A DNA stretch of 46,639 nucleotides from DAIDJD01 sp035485275. GTDB lineage: Bacteria > Oederibacteriota > JAJYGY01 > DAIDJD01. Below the pieces are notes generated by a model. It saw only the letters and a list, made by a program, of their open reading frames with translations. It did not search any database and was not told the DNA's origin. The stretch spans positions 1 to 46,639 of the forward strand of contig DATHOE010000043.1 of the NCBI GenBank assembly GCA_035485275.1. The letters run 5' to 3'. How positions within the stretch are numbered: position 1 is the first letter of the stretch; every line of letters starts with the position of its first letter. Shown here piece after piece: positions 1 to 7,414 of the stretch. A program made the position numbers and the translations under genes.

Positions 1-1
1 C

Positions 2-494
2 GCGTCTTGGGATGTCAAAGGGGCGACACCGCAATACGTGAGTTTTAAATATAGCAGGGCAGCTGAGATTGCTCGAAAGTATGCCCAAGGTAAAGCCCCT
101 AGCGACTTCCTGTTCGGGTGGGCTGGGTGTAAGAAACGGAAGAACAGTGGACAAGGTGGAATACGATTCCTTGCAACGGGCATTCAGCTTGGTCGTGGAT
201 AGGGCACGGATTTCAGGGGCCAACGTCCATAGCTGGCGAAAGACCTATGCGATGGACAGGGCCATTGACGGAGCGGATATTTTGGACCTTTTGGCTGAAC
301 TCCGGCATAAGGACGTTGAGACTTCAAGGGGCTACATAGACCTTCACCTTGTGACTGAAATGCGGGAAAAGCGCCTAATGACACAAAACGGGCACATCGG
401 ACAGAAACAAGGTTTGGATAAGACGGAAAATTCGGATAGAATCCAACATTCCCAAGGGTTTTTGCCGACACCGACCATAGGCGTTAGGGTGTGA
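2..494 (+). pseudogene. Tyrosine recombinase (phage-type integrase), C-terminal part, frameshifted
   Basis: This is the C-terminal catalytic part of a tyrosine site-specific recombinase; its N-terminus lies outside the window. The second frame from about position 2 reads like the middle of an integrase (AEIARKYAQGKAPSDFLFG). From about 115 onward the family match moves to the third frame (VEYDSLQRAFSLVVDRA), which holds the H-x-x-R motif in NVHSWRKTYA, the later histidine in ELRHKD and the tyrosine nucleophile in ETSRGYI. The switch needs a frameshift near 113-145, and the third frame has a stop at 39-41, so the gene is broken unless this is a sequencing error. Base composition is clearly lower in GC than the downstream genes, as expected for transferred DNA. 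It ends just before a tRNA 3' fragment, the usual position of an element's integrase. Confidence 0.72.
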
Positions 495-501
495 CGGTTT
501 A

Positions 502-543
502 TTCCTAAACCGAAGGTCGGCAGTTCGATTCTGCCCGAGGACA
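502..543 (+). other. att site: 3' half of tRNA-Arg(CCT), border of integrated element
   Basis: These 42 bases fold as the 3' half of a tRNA: anticodon loop TTCCTAA (anticodon CCT), 3' anticodon strand, five-base variable loop, T-arm GGCAG-TTCGATT-CTGCC, acceptor strand CGAGGAC and discriminator A. The 5' half is missing: the bases upstream do not pair as an anticodon stem. A displaced tRNA 3' end next to an integrase gene is the classical trace of integration into a tRNA gene. The element should lie to the left, with the intact tRNA-Arg at its far end. Confidence 0.8.
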
Positions 544-647
544 AACACTTTTCAAGACAATGCCTGGGCTTGACCCAGGGCCGGGGCAAGGGTTAGTCTT
601 TGCGTGCCGTCCGTGTTTTTTGGCGGCTGTATCTAGGGGGACGCTTG

Positions 648-1523
648 ATGCGTTGGACCTGTTTAGCCTTGATCTTCCTGAGCTCGACAGCCTGGGCCGC
701 GGATACGAACTCCGGCCAGGCGCCCACGGCCTCCCCCCAATCCCTTTCACCGTCCGCCACCGCATCTACAGCCCAGCCCGTTTCACCGTCCGCTGTCGCG
801 GCTTCTCCGCAGGCCGTGTCGCCCTCCGCTGTCGCGGCCTCTCCGCAACCCCTTTCATCGTCCGCCACGGCGGCCTCGCCGCAGTACCTGTCGCCGTCTG
901 CCGCCGCAGCCACCCCCCAGGCATCCCCGGCGGCCGTTTCTGAAAGCCCGGCCCCCGGCGAGGCGGGGCCCGGCCCGGATGTCGCCCATATCCTTGATTT
1001 CCAGCCCTCCTGGGGGCTCGGCCTGCGCGGGGGGGCCGCCCTGCCCATCGGCGGCCAGACCGCCGCGGACAGCCTCGGCAGCATGGAAGGCCTGGACTTT
1101 TTCTACCACGCCACGGAAAACAGCACCATTGACGTGATGGGCATGTACGCCTCCATGCACGACACCGTCGGCGCGGCCATCGCTTCGCCCGTGTCCACCT
1201 TCGGCCTGACGGTGAAGCTGGACTACGAGGTGTACCGCCAGGAAAAGACCAGCGCCCTGGTGGGCCTGGGCGTTGGATACATGGATGTCCAAGGCACCAA
1301 GCACACGGTGAACCAGCCCATCTCCAATCCGGTCACCTACAGCGAGTCCCCGGAGAACAACGCCGGCCTGACCCTGCTGGGCTGTGTGGGCCTGGGCTAC
1401 GACATCACGCCGCAGTGGAGCTTGAACCTGGAGCTCGTGCTGATGAGCCTCGACACCGACAACGGCACCTCGAACAATATTCTGGCCGCCCTGCCGGACG
1501 TTTACGTGAAGTGGATGTACTAG
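648..1523 (+). CDS. Outer-membrane beta-barrel protein with Pro/Ser/Ala repeat linker
   Basis: A 291-residue exported protein of unknown specific function. The start at 648 is chosen because AGGGGG sits 7 bases upstream and it begins directly with a signal peptide (MRWTCLALIFLSSTAWA, cleavage expected after AWA). Residues 30-89 are five 12-residue repeats rich in Pro, Ser and Ala, a likely periplasmic or surface linker. Residues about 115-291 alternate polar and hydrophobic residues with Gly and aromatics (GLGLRGGAALPIGG, ALVGLGVGYMDV, GCVGLGYDITPQWSLNLEL) and end in an aromatic residue (VKWMY), as in small 8-stranded outer-membrane barrels of the OmpW/Omp_b-brl type. It is the first gene after the integrated element and is followed closely by a membrane-anchored TPR protein with which it may be co-transcribed. 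Confidence 0.72.
   Translation: MRWTCLALIFLSSTAWAADTNSGQAPTASPQSLSPSATASTAQPVSPSAVAASPQAVSPSAVAASPQPLSSSATAASPQYLSPSAAAATPQASPAAVSESPAPGEAGPGPDVAHILDFQPSWGLGLRGGAALPIGGQTAADSLGSMEGLDFFYHATENSTIDVMGMYASMHDTVGAAIASPVSTFGLTVKLDYEVYRQEKTSALVGLGVGYMDVQGTKHTVNQPISNPVTYSESPENNAGLTLLGCVGLGYDITPQWSLNLELVLMSLDTDNGTSNNILAALPDVYVKWMY
735..914 (+). repeat. Five tandem 36-bp units encoding a 12-residue Pro/Ser/Ala repeat
   Basis: Five consecutive 36-base units encode the pattern P-Q-x-(V/L)-S-(P/S)-S-A-x-A-x-(S/T). Units two and three are nearly identical at the protein level (PVSPSAVAAS / AVSPSAVAAS). Units keep their length exactly, so copy number can change without breaking the frame. Confidence 0.8.
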
Positions 1524-1536
1524 GAGGAATGAAGCT

Positions 1537-2151
1537 TTGAAGACCCAGCCCCACCCTTACGACCGGAAGCACCTGAAAGAGGTGCTGCACAAGAACGAGA
1601 TGACGGACTATGTGGTCGAGGGCCTGCAATGGGCCCAGGCGCACCTGGAAGTGGTCCTGATCACGGTGCTGCTGCTGGCCGCCGCCGTCTTCGGCGCGGT
1701 GTTCTTCATCAACGGCCGCAAGCAGAAAAGCCTGGACGCCTCCATGCTCCTGAACGAGGCCCAGAACGCCTTTGAGCAGGCCGCCGCCGCCCCGCCCGCC
1801 CAGGCTACGGCCGCCTTCGGGCAGGCCTACGCAAAGTACCAGGCCATCATCGAATCCTACCAGGGCACGGGGCAGGCCAAGGCCGCCCAGCTGGGCCTGG
1901 CCAACGCCGACCTTGCCATGGGCAAGGGCGCCCAGGCCGAGGACGAATACGCCGCCCTCGACAGCCGCGCCGCCGGCGACAGCATCGCGGCCCTTGCCGG
2001 GCTGGGGAAAGCCAGGGCCCTGGAAGTGGAGGGGAAGCCGGCCGACGCCTTGAAGGCCTACGCGGACGCGCTGAACAACTACCCCGACAGCGCCGTGGAC
2101 GACGAATGTCTGGCCGCCGAGAAACGTCTGAAAGCCCTGCAAAAACCATAA
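1537..2151 (+). CDS. Membrane-anchored TPR-like protein (YfgM-like)
   Basis: A 204-residue protein with one membrane helix at about residues 37-60 (VVLITVLLLAAAVFGAVFF) and an Ala-rich helical C-terminal domain with TPR spacing (AFGQAYAKYQAIIESYQGTGQAKAAQLGLA; LKAYADALNNYPDS). The layout, short cytoplasmic N-terminus, one helix and periplasmic TPR repeats, resembles YfgM, an ancillary SecYEG-associated protein; the family assignment is an inference from architecture. The start is TTG at 1537, supported by AGGAGG at 1523-1528. The in-frame alternatives lie too far downstream, and the ATG at 1529 opens only a three-codon frame. The ribosome-binding site overlaps the stop codon region of the preceding barrel-protein gene, suggesting a two-gene operon. 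Confidence 0.66.
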   Translation: MKTQPHPYDRKHLKEVLHKNEMTDYVVEGLQWAQAHLEVVLITVLLLAAAVFGAVFFINGRKQKSLDASMLLNEAQNAFEQAAAAPPAQATAAFGQAYAKYQAIIESYQGTGQAKAAQLGLANADLAMGKGAQAEDEYAALDSRAAGDSIAALAGLGKARALEVEGKPADALKAYADALNNYPDSAVDDECLAAEKRLKALQKP

Positions 2152-2158
2152 AAAGGGT

Positions 2159-2188
2159 TTGACGCCGCCGAGTGCCGGGAATTACAAT
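2159..2188 (+). promoter_or_regulatory. Sigma-70-type promoter for tRNA-Ala
   Basis: TTGACG at 2159-2164, an 18-base spacer and TACAAT at 2183-2188 match the -35 and -10 consensus. Transcription would begin near 2195, about 28 bases before the mature tRNA 5' end. Confidence 0.68.
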
Positions 2189-2222
2189 TCCTTCCCCGCG
2201 TTTGGCGTTAAAAGACCTCCGT

Positions 2223-2298
2223 GGGGCTGTAGCTCAGTTGGGAGAGCGCCTCAATGGCATTGAGGAGGTCAGCGGTTCGATTCCGCTCAGCTCCACCA
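2223..2298 (+). tRNA. tRNA-Ala (anticodon GGC)
   Basis: Complete cloverleaf: acceptor GGGGCTG pairs with CAGCTCC and contains the G3:U70 pair that identifies alanine tRNAs. The D-arm holds TAGCTCAGTTGGGAGAGC. The anticodon stem CCTCA/TGAGG encloses the loop ATGGCAT (anticodon GGC). The T-arm is AGCGG-TTCGATT-CCGCT. The 3' CCA is encoded (2296-2298). It stands alone, not within an rRNA operon, between its own promoter and a strong terminator. Confidence 0.97.
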
Positions 2299-2301
2299 CT
2301 C

Positions 2302-2354
2302 GGAAGGCCCACCGCTGTCCCCAAGGGGAACGGGGTGGGCCTTCCTGCTTTTTC
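2302..2354 (+). terminator. Rho-independent terminator after tRNA-Ala
   Basis: GGAAGGCCCACC (2302-2313) pairs perfectly over 12 bp with GGTGGGCCTTCC (2334-2345). The loop contains a small CCCC/GGGG inner hairpin. The sequence TGCTTTTT follows. It ends the tRNA transcript, and as it lies only 60 bases before ilvN it could also limit read-through into the ilv genes. Confidence 0.85.
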
Positions 2355-2413
2355 GGCCACGGCCAGCCCAAGGGCGGCGCGGTTTCGTTGCTTCCTCTGC
2401 CGGAGTTAGCCCC

Positions 2414-2899
2414 ATGCGTCATACCATCTCAGTCCTGGTGCAGAACCACACCGGCGTCCTGGCGCGGGTCAGCGGCCTGTTCTCGGCCAGGGCCTACAAC
2501 ATCGAAAGCCTGTCGGTCGGGACCACGGTCGACCCGGAGTTTTCGCGCATCACCATCGTGGTGAGCGGGGACGACCAGGTCCTGGAGCAGGTGGTCAAGC
2601 AGCTGGCCAAGCTCGTCGAGGTCGTGAAGGTGTCGGACCTGAAGCCCGGCTCCTCGGTGCTGCGGGAGCTGGCCCTGGTCAAGATCAAGGCCGAAGGCAG
2701 CCACCGCCTGGAGATCTTCGAGATCGCCAGCGTCTTCCGCGCCAAGGTGCTCGACATCGCGACCCACAGCATCTCGGTCGAGGTGACGGGGGACCACGGC
2801 AAGGTGGAGGCCTTCCTGGAGCTGGCCCGCCCCCACGGCATCCTGGAACTCGTGCGCACGGGAGTCGCCGGCCTGAACCGCGGCTCGGACACGCTTTGA
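2414..2899 (+). CDS. ilvN: Acetolactate synthase, small (regulatory) subunit
   Basis: Regulatory subunit of acetohydroxyacid synthase, which makes acetolactate and acetohydroxybutyrate in valine/leucine/isoleucine synthesis and carries the valine feedback site. The protein has 161 residues, the usual length. It starts with the ACT domain (HTISVLVQNHTGVLARVSGLF, then RAYNIESLSVG), followed by the ALS_ss C-terminal domain (LRELALVKIKAEG, SISVEVTGDHGKVEAFLELARPHGI). GGAG lies 8 bases before the ATG. The catalytic subunit gene ilvB, usually directly upstream, is absent here; upstream lies tRNA-Ala with its terminator. ilvC follows after 37 bases. Confidence 0.95.
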   Translation: MRHTISVLVQNHTGVLARVSGLFSARAYNIESLSVGTTVDPEFSRITIVVSGDDQVLEQVVKQLAKLVEVVKVSDLKPGSSVLRELALVKIKAEGSHRLEIFEIASVFRAKVLDIATHSISVEVTGDHGKVEAFLELARPHGILELVRTGVAGLNRGSDTL

Positions 2900-2936
2900 A
2901 CGGCACCCAAGGGACCTTTCAACTCACGGAGAGAAC

Positions 2937-3995
2937 ATGAAGATCGATTTTGGCGGGACCATGGAGGAAGTCGTCACCCGCGAGGAATTCCCCCTTGAAA
3001 AGGCCCGGCTCGTCCTGAAGGACGAGGTGATCGCGGTGCTCGGCTACGGCCCCCAGGGATACGGCCAGTCGCTGAACCTGCGCGACAACGGCTTCAACGT
3101 CATCGTGGGCCAGCGCAAGGGCGGCAGCGGATGGAAGGACGCCATCCGGGACGGCTGGGTCGAGGGCAAGAACCTCTTCCCCAGCATCGAGGAGGCGATC
3201 GACAAGGCCACCATCGTGCAATACCTGCTCTCGGACGCCGGCCAGAAGGAGCAGTGGCCCATGGTCAAGGCGCGCTTGCGCAAGGGCCAGGCCCTGTACT
3301 TCAGCCACGGCTTCAGCATCGTGTTCAAGGACCAGACCGGCGTCATCCCGCCCGCCGACGTGGACGTGGTCCTGGTGGCGCCCAAGGGCTCTGGCCGCAC
3401 CGTCCGCAGCAACTTCCTGGCGGGCAGCGGCATCAATTCCAGCTTCGCCGTGTTCCAGGACTTCACGGGCAAGGCGCGCGAGCGCGCCCTGGCCTGCGGG
3501 ATAGGGATCGGCTCGGGCTACCTCTTCCCCACGGACTTCAAAAAAGAGGTCCTCAGCGACCTGACGGGCGAACGCGGCGTGCTGATCGGCGCCCTCGCCG
3601 GGATCATGAAGGCCCAGTATGACGTGCTGAGGTCCAACGGCCACAGCCCCAGCGAAGCCTTTAACGAGACGGTCGAGGAGGCCACCCAGAGCCTCTACCC
3701 GCTGGTGGGCAAGTTCGGCATGGACTACATGTTCGCGGCCTGCTCCACCACCGCCCAGCGCGGGGCCCTGGACTGGGCCCCCAAGTTCGAGGCCGCCACC
3801 AAGCCGGTCTTCGAGGCCCTCTACCAGAGCGTCAAGGACGGCCATGAGACCGCGCGGGTGCTGTCGACCTGCTCGGCCCCGGACTACCGCGAGAAGCTCG
3901 AAGCCGAGCTGAAGATCATGCGCGAGCAGGAGATGTGGAAGGCCGGTTCGTCGGTCCGCAGCCTGCGGCCGGAGAACTGGAAGGCCAAGGCCTGA
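2937..3995 (+). CDS. ilvC: Ketol-acid reductoisomerase, short Ilv5-like form
   Basis: NAD(P)H-dependent isomeroreductase converting 2-acetolactate to 2,3-dihydroxyisovalerate. At 352 residues it is a short KARI, not the roughly 490-residue E. coli type. It shows the Rossmann motif VLGYGPQGYGQSLNLRDNG, the cofactor loop GQRKGGSGW, and metal- and substrate-binding stretches (DLTGERGVLIGALAG, EAFNETVEEATQSLYPL). Wording such as YFSHGFSIVFKD, APKGSGRTVRSNF and ACSTTAQRGALDW is that of the fungal Ilv5/Bacteroidetes clade. GGAGAG precedes the ATG. It is followed, 2 bases after its stop, by a CDP-alcohol phosphatidyltransferase-like gene and then leuA, so the four genes look co-transcribed. Confidence 0.95.
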   Translation: MKIDFGGTMEEVVTREEFPLEKARLVLKDEVIAVLGYGPQGYGQSLNLRDNGFNVIVGQRKGGSGWKDAIRDGWVEGKNLFPSIEEAIDKATIVQYLLSDAGQKEQWPMVKARLRKGQALYFSHGFSIVFKDQTGVIPPADVDVVLVAPKGSGRTVRSNFLAGSGINSSFAVFQDFTGKARERALACGIGIGSGYLFPTDFKKEVLSDLTGERGVLIGALAGIMKAQYDVLRSNGHSPSEAFNETVEEATQSLYPLVGKFGMDYMFAACSTTAQRGALDWAPKFEAATKPVFEALYQSVKDGHETARVLSTCSAPDYREKLEAELKIMREQEMWKAGSSVRSLRPENWKAKA

Positions 3996-3997
3996 GC

Positions 3998-4714
3998 GTG
4001 GCGACCGGGTCGCCCAGGGCCGCGAAAGCGGCCTCATCGCAGGATGGAAACGCCGCCGCGGTCCTCAGGGTCCGCGGCGGTATTCCTAATGGTCTGACCC
4101 TGGTCGGGCTCGCGCTGGGTTTCCTGGCGGTCCTGGCGGCGGGCAAGGGCGACCTGGACCAGGCCCTGCGCTGGGCGGCCTTGGCCGCCATGGCGGACGC
4201 CCTGGCGGGCTGGTCGGCCCAGGGCATGAAGCTGGCGACGCCCATCGGAGCGGAGCTGGACAGCCTGGCCTCCCTGGTGGTGTGGGGGCTGGCCGTGGCC
4301 CTGCTGGCGTACACCCAGGGCCTGCAGTCCCTCGGATTTTTCGGGCTGGCGGAGACGGGCCTGGTCGCGGTCGCGGCGGCCTGGAGGCTGTGCCGCGGCG
4401 ACGGGCAGAACGGCCGCGACGTCTATGAAGGCCTGCCCCTGCCGGCGGCAGGGGCGATCCTGGCCGCGGCCGTGGCCCTGGACACCCCGCCGGTCTGGCT
4501 GGCGGCCCTGGTGCTGGCCCTGGCAGTCGCACAGTTGGGCCCCTGGACCTATCCGCGCCTGAAGCCGAAGCTGGCCTGGCTCACCCCCCTTTTCGTCAGC
4601 CTGGGGGCCGCGGCCTTCGGCTGGCGGCCGGGCTGGATTTTGCCGGGCCTGGTGGCGGCGGGTTACGCGGTTTCGGAGCCCCTCCTGGTCCGCTTCAAAG
4701 TGGCGCGGGGCTGA
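3998..4714 (+). CDS. CDP-alcohol phosphatidyltransferase-like membrane protein, catalytic motif degenerate
   Basis: A 238-residue polytopic membrane protein. The GTG at 3998 is chosen because it lies 2 bases after the ilvC stop; the longer frame would overlap ilvC by about 60 bases. The N-terminal GGIPNGLTLVGLALGFLAVL matches the start of PssA-type CDP-diacylglycerol serine transferases, and residues 67-92 align without gaps to the family motif D-x2-D-G-x2-A-R-x8-G-x3-D-x3-D. Here D67, G71, A74, G84 and D88 remain, but the second Asp is A70, the Arg is Q75 and the fourth Asp, the proposed catalytic base, is S92. The enzyme should therefore be inactive or changed in function. About six hydrophobic segments follow. 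Its setting between ilvC and leuA has no obvious lipid link. Confidence 0.65.
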   Translation: MATGSPRAAKAASSQDGNAAAVLRVRGGIPNGLTLVGLALGFLAVLAAGKGDLDQALRWAALAAMADALAGWSAQGMKLATPIGAELDSLASLVVWGLAVALLAYTQGLQSLGFFGLAETGLVAVAAAWRLCRGDGQNGRDVYEGLPLPAAGAILAAAVALDTPPVWLAALVLALAVAQLGPWTYPRLKPKLAWLTPLFVSLGAAAFGWRPGWILPGLVAAGYAVSEPLLVRFKVARG

Positions 4715-4751
4715 GTTCGGCGAGAATTTGAAGAGGGAAGAGGAGGACGGC

Positions 4752-6281
4752 ATGGAAGACAAGGTCGCCATATTCGACACCACGCTGCGCGACGGTGAAC
4801 AGTGCCCGGGCGCTAGCATGAACAAGGCCGAAAAGCTGAAGGTGGCCGAGCAGTTGGCGCGCCTGAACGTCGACGTGCTTGAGGCCGGCTTCCCCATCTC
4901 CAGCGTCGGCGACTTCGAGGCCGTGCGCGAGATCGCCAAGACCATCAAGGGGCCGGTCATCGCCGCCCTGGCGCGCATCGTGGAGAAGGACGTGGACCGC
5001 GCGGGCGAGGCGCTCAAGCCCGCGGCCCGCAGGCGCATCCATGTGTTCACCTCCGCCAGCGACATCCACCTCGAATCGATCCTGCGCCTGACCCGCCAGC
5101 AGAACCTGGAGAAGTCGGTCAAGGCCGTGCGCCTTGCCAAGGCCTGGACCCCGGACGTGGAGTTCTCCGGCCAGGACACGGTGCGCGCGGACCGCGAATA
5201 CCTGGTGGACCTCTACAGCGCGGTGGCCGAGGCCGGGGCCACGACCCTCAACATCCCCGACACCGTGGGCTACGCGGTGCCGGAGGAGTTCGGCGAGCTA
5301 ATCGCCTTCCTGGTCGCCCGGGTGAAGGCGCCCAACCTGGTCTTCTCGGTGCACTGCCACAACGACCTCGGCCTGGCCGTGGCCAACAGCCTGGCGGCCC
5401 TTCAGGCCGGCGCGCGCCAGGTGGAGTGCACCATCAACGGCATCGGCGAGCGGGCCGGCAACTGCAGCCTGGAAGAGGTCGTCATGGCTCTGAAGGTCCG
5501 CAAGGACCTGCTGGGCCTGGGCACGGGCGTCAACACCCGCGAGATCACCAAGGCCTCGCGCCTGGTCTCGACCGTGACCGGCATCGGCGTGCAGCCGAAC
5601 AAGGCCATCGTCGGCGTCAACGCCTTCGCCCACGAGAGCGGCATCCACCAGGATGGAGTGTTCAAGAACCGCCAGACCTACGAGATCATGGAACCGGCCG
5701 ACATCGGGCTCAACGACAACGTGATCAAGCTGGGGCGGCGCAGCGGGCGCCACGCCCTGAAGAAGCGCCTGGCCCAGCTGGGCGCCCAGCTCGACGAGGC
5801 CGAGCTGGACAAGGCCTACGAGGCCTTCTCGGCACTGGCGGACCGCAAGAAGGACATCTACGACGACGACCTGCTCACCCTCCTGACGCCGGAGTCCTCC
5901 GGCAAGCGCGACTTCCGCCTGGTGGACCTGAGCGTCACCGCGGGCACGGGCCACGGGGCCACGGCCAAGATCGTGCTGGAGAAGGACGGCAAGCAGGTCA
6001 AGGCCCTGGCCGAGGGCACCGGCCCGGTGGACGCGATCTACAAGGGGCTGCAGGAGACGACCAAGACCGAGTACGCGCTGGTGAGCTACAGCATCCAGGC
6101 CATCACCGGGGGCACCGACGCCCAGGGCGACGTGACCGTGGTCCTGGAGCACAAGGGACGCAGGGCCTCGGCCCGGGCGGCCCACGTCGACGTGCTGGTC
6201 GCCTCGGCGGAGGCCTACCTTTCGGCCATCAACCGCATGGCGGTCCTGAAGGACGTGAAGCTGGAACTGAAGGGCGTTTAG
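4752..6281 (+). CDS. leuA: 2-isopropylmalate synthase
   Basis: Condenses acetyl-CoA with 2-oxoisovalerate, the first committed step of leucine synthesis. The N-terminal TIM-barrel shows DTTLRDGEQCPGASM, EAGFPISSVGDF and the metal-binding HCHNDLG (H201, H203). FAHESGIHQDG follows, then the C-terminal allosteric LeuA dimer domain from about residue 380 (TPESSGKRDFRLVDLSV to the end). At 509 residues it is full length with the leucine-feedback domain. The ATG at 4752 is preferred over an in-frame TTG 24 bases upstream because AGGAGG sits 5 bases before it. Citramalate synthase is the main alternative, but the standard LeuA N-terminal wording argues against it. Confidence 0.93.
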   Translation: MEDKVAIFDTTLRDGEQCPGASMNKAEKLKVAEQLARLNVDVLEAGFPISSVGDFEAVREIAKTIKGPVIAALARIVEKDVDRAGEALKPAARRRIHVFTSASDIHLESILRLTRQQNLEKSVKAVRLAKAWTPDVEFSGQDTVRADREYLVDLYSAVAEAGATTLNIPDTVGYAVPEEFGELIAFLVARVKAPNLVFSVHCHNDLGLAVANSLAALQAGARQVECTINGIGERAGNCSLEEVVMALKVRKDLLGLGTGVNTREITKASRLVSTVTGIGVQPNKAIVGVNAFAHESGIHQDGVFKNRQTYEIMEPADIGLNDNVIKLGRRSGRHALKKRLAQLGAQLDEAELDKAYEAFSALADRKKDIYDDDLLTLLTPESSGKRDFRLVDLSVTAGTGHGATAKIVLEKDGKQVKALAEGTGPVDAIYKGLQETTKTEYALVSYSIQAITGGTDAQGDVTVVLEHKGRRASARAAHVDVLVASAEAYLSAINRMAVLKDVKLELKGV

Positions 6282-6317
6282 GCCCGAAGGACATCTAGGC
6301 TCAAGGGGAGTTTCGGA

Positions 6318-7409
6318 ATGCCGAAAAAAATGAAGGTCGCCGTCGTCGGGGCTACGGGCATCGCGGGCCAGCAGTTCCTGGCCTGCCTGGCGGAGCATCC
6401 CTGGTTCGAGGTTACCGCGCTGGCGGGTTCGACGCGCAGCGCCGGCAAGGCCTACGCCGACGGCATCAAGACCGACAAGGGCGCCGCCGGATGGTGGGCC
6501 GACGGCGACGTGCCGGCCGCCTTCAAGCCCATGGTGATCCAGGACTCCGACAAGTTCGACGCCGCCGGCGTGGACCTCGTGTTCACGGCCATCGAGAGCG
6601 ACGTGGCCAAGGAACTGGAGCCGCGTTACGCCCGCACCACCCCGGTGGTGAGCGCGGCCAGCCTCTTCCGCATGGAGGAGGACGCGCCCCTGCTGATCCC
6701 GGGCGTCAACTCCGACCACGCGCCCCTGGTCAGGGAGATGTCCAAGCGCCGCGGCTGGAAGGGTTTCGTCACCGCCATCCCCAACTGCACCACCACGGGC
6801 CTGGCCGTGAGCCTGGCGCCCCTGGTGAAGTCCTTCGGCGTGAAGAGCCTGTTCATGACCAGCATGCAGGCCGTCAGCGGCGCCGGGCGCAGCGGAGGCG
6901 TGCTGGTGCTGGACGCCCTCGACAACATCGTGCCCTACATCGTCGGCGAGGAGGAGAAGGTCCAGCGCGAGGTGGCCAAGATCTTCGGCCGCTTCAGCGG
7001 GGCCGCGGTGGAGCGCGCGCCCATCGCCGTGAGCTGCACCTGCACCCGCGCCAACGTCCTTGAAGGCCACACCGAAAGCGCCTTCGTGGAGCTGGAAAAG
7101 GACGCTTCGGTCGAGCAGGTCATCGCCGCCATGCGCGCCTACGCCCCCAAGGAGTTGGAGGGCCTTCCCAGCGCCCCCAAGCCCGCCATGATCCACGTGC
7201 ACGACGACCCCTTCCGCCCCCAGGTGCGCCTGGACCGGGACCGCGGGGAAGGCATGGTCACCAGCGTCGGGCGCGTGCGCAAGGATACGGTCTTCCCCCG
7301 AGGGGTGAAGTACATGCTCGTCAGCCACAACACCAAGATGGGCGCGGCGAAGGGAGCGGTGCTGGTGGCCGAACTGTTGAAATCCCAGGGCCTGCTCCCC
7401 GGCGCTTGA
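6318..7409 (+). CDS. asd: Aspartate-semialdehyde dehydrogenase, fungal/archaeal type
   Basis: NADPH-dependent reduction of aspartyl phosphate to aspartate semialdehyde, feeding lysine/DAP, threonine and methionine. The 363-residue protein has the N-terminal nucleotide motif VAVVGATGIAGQQF, the catalytic cysteine C157 in AIPNCTTTGLAVSL, and SMQAVSGAGRSGGV. The PNCTTTG wording and overall length fit the fungal/archaeal ASADH branch rather than the E. coli one. AGGGGAG precedes the ATG. It lies 36 bases after leuA and its stop touches truA, so it belongs to the same run of genes. In this organism it would supply meso-DAP for the cell wall genes downstream. Confidence 0.92.
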   Translation: MPKKMKVAVVGATGIAGQQFLACLAEHPWFEVTALAGSTRSAGKAYADGIKTDKGAAGWWADGDVPAAFKPMVIQDSDKFDAAGVDLVFTAIESDVAKELEPRYARTTPVVSAASLFRMEEDAPLLIPGVNSDHAPLVREMSKRRGWKGFVTAIPNCTTTGLAVSLAPLVKSFGVKSLFMTSMQAVSGAGRSGGVLVLDALDNIVPYIVGEEEKVQREVAKIFGRFSGAAVERAPIAVSCTCTRANVLEGHTESAFVELEKDASVEQVIAAMRAYAPKELEGLPSAPKPAMIHVHDDPFRPQVRLDRDRGEGMVTSVGRVRKDTVFPRGVKYMLVSHNTKMGAAKGAVLVAELLKSQGLLPGA

Positions 7410-7414
7410 GCCCC

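Noticed and set aside
562..580. Hairpin CCTGGG-CTTGA-CCCAGG as terminator of the former tRNA-Arg
   Set aside because: A six-base stem without a following T-run; too weak to call.
344..589. Short minus-strand frame with an SSGRIELPTFGL-type sequence over the att site
   Set aside because: This is the well-known false protein produced by reading a tRNA sequence; the DNA is a tRNA-Arg 3' half.
2172..2564. Plus-strand frame containing GAVAQLGERLNGIEEVSGS
   Set aside because: It is a translation of tRNA-Ala and its terminator and then overlaps ilvN in another frame.
4728..4751. TTG start for leuA, 24 bases upstream
   Set aside because: It has no ribosome-binding site, while the ATG at 4752 has AGGAGG 5 bases before it and gives the family N-terminus.
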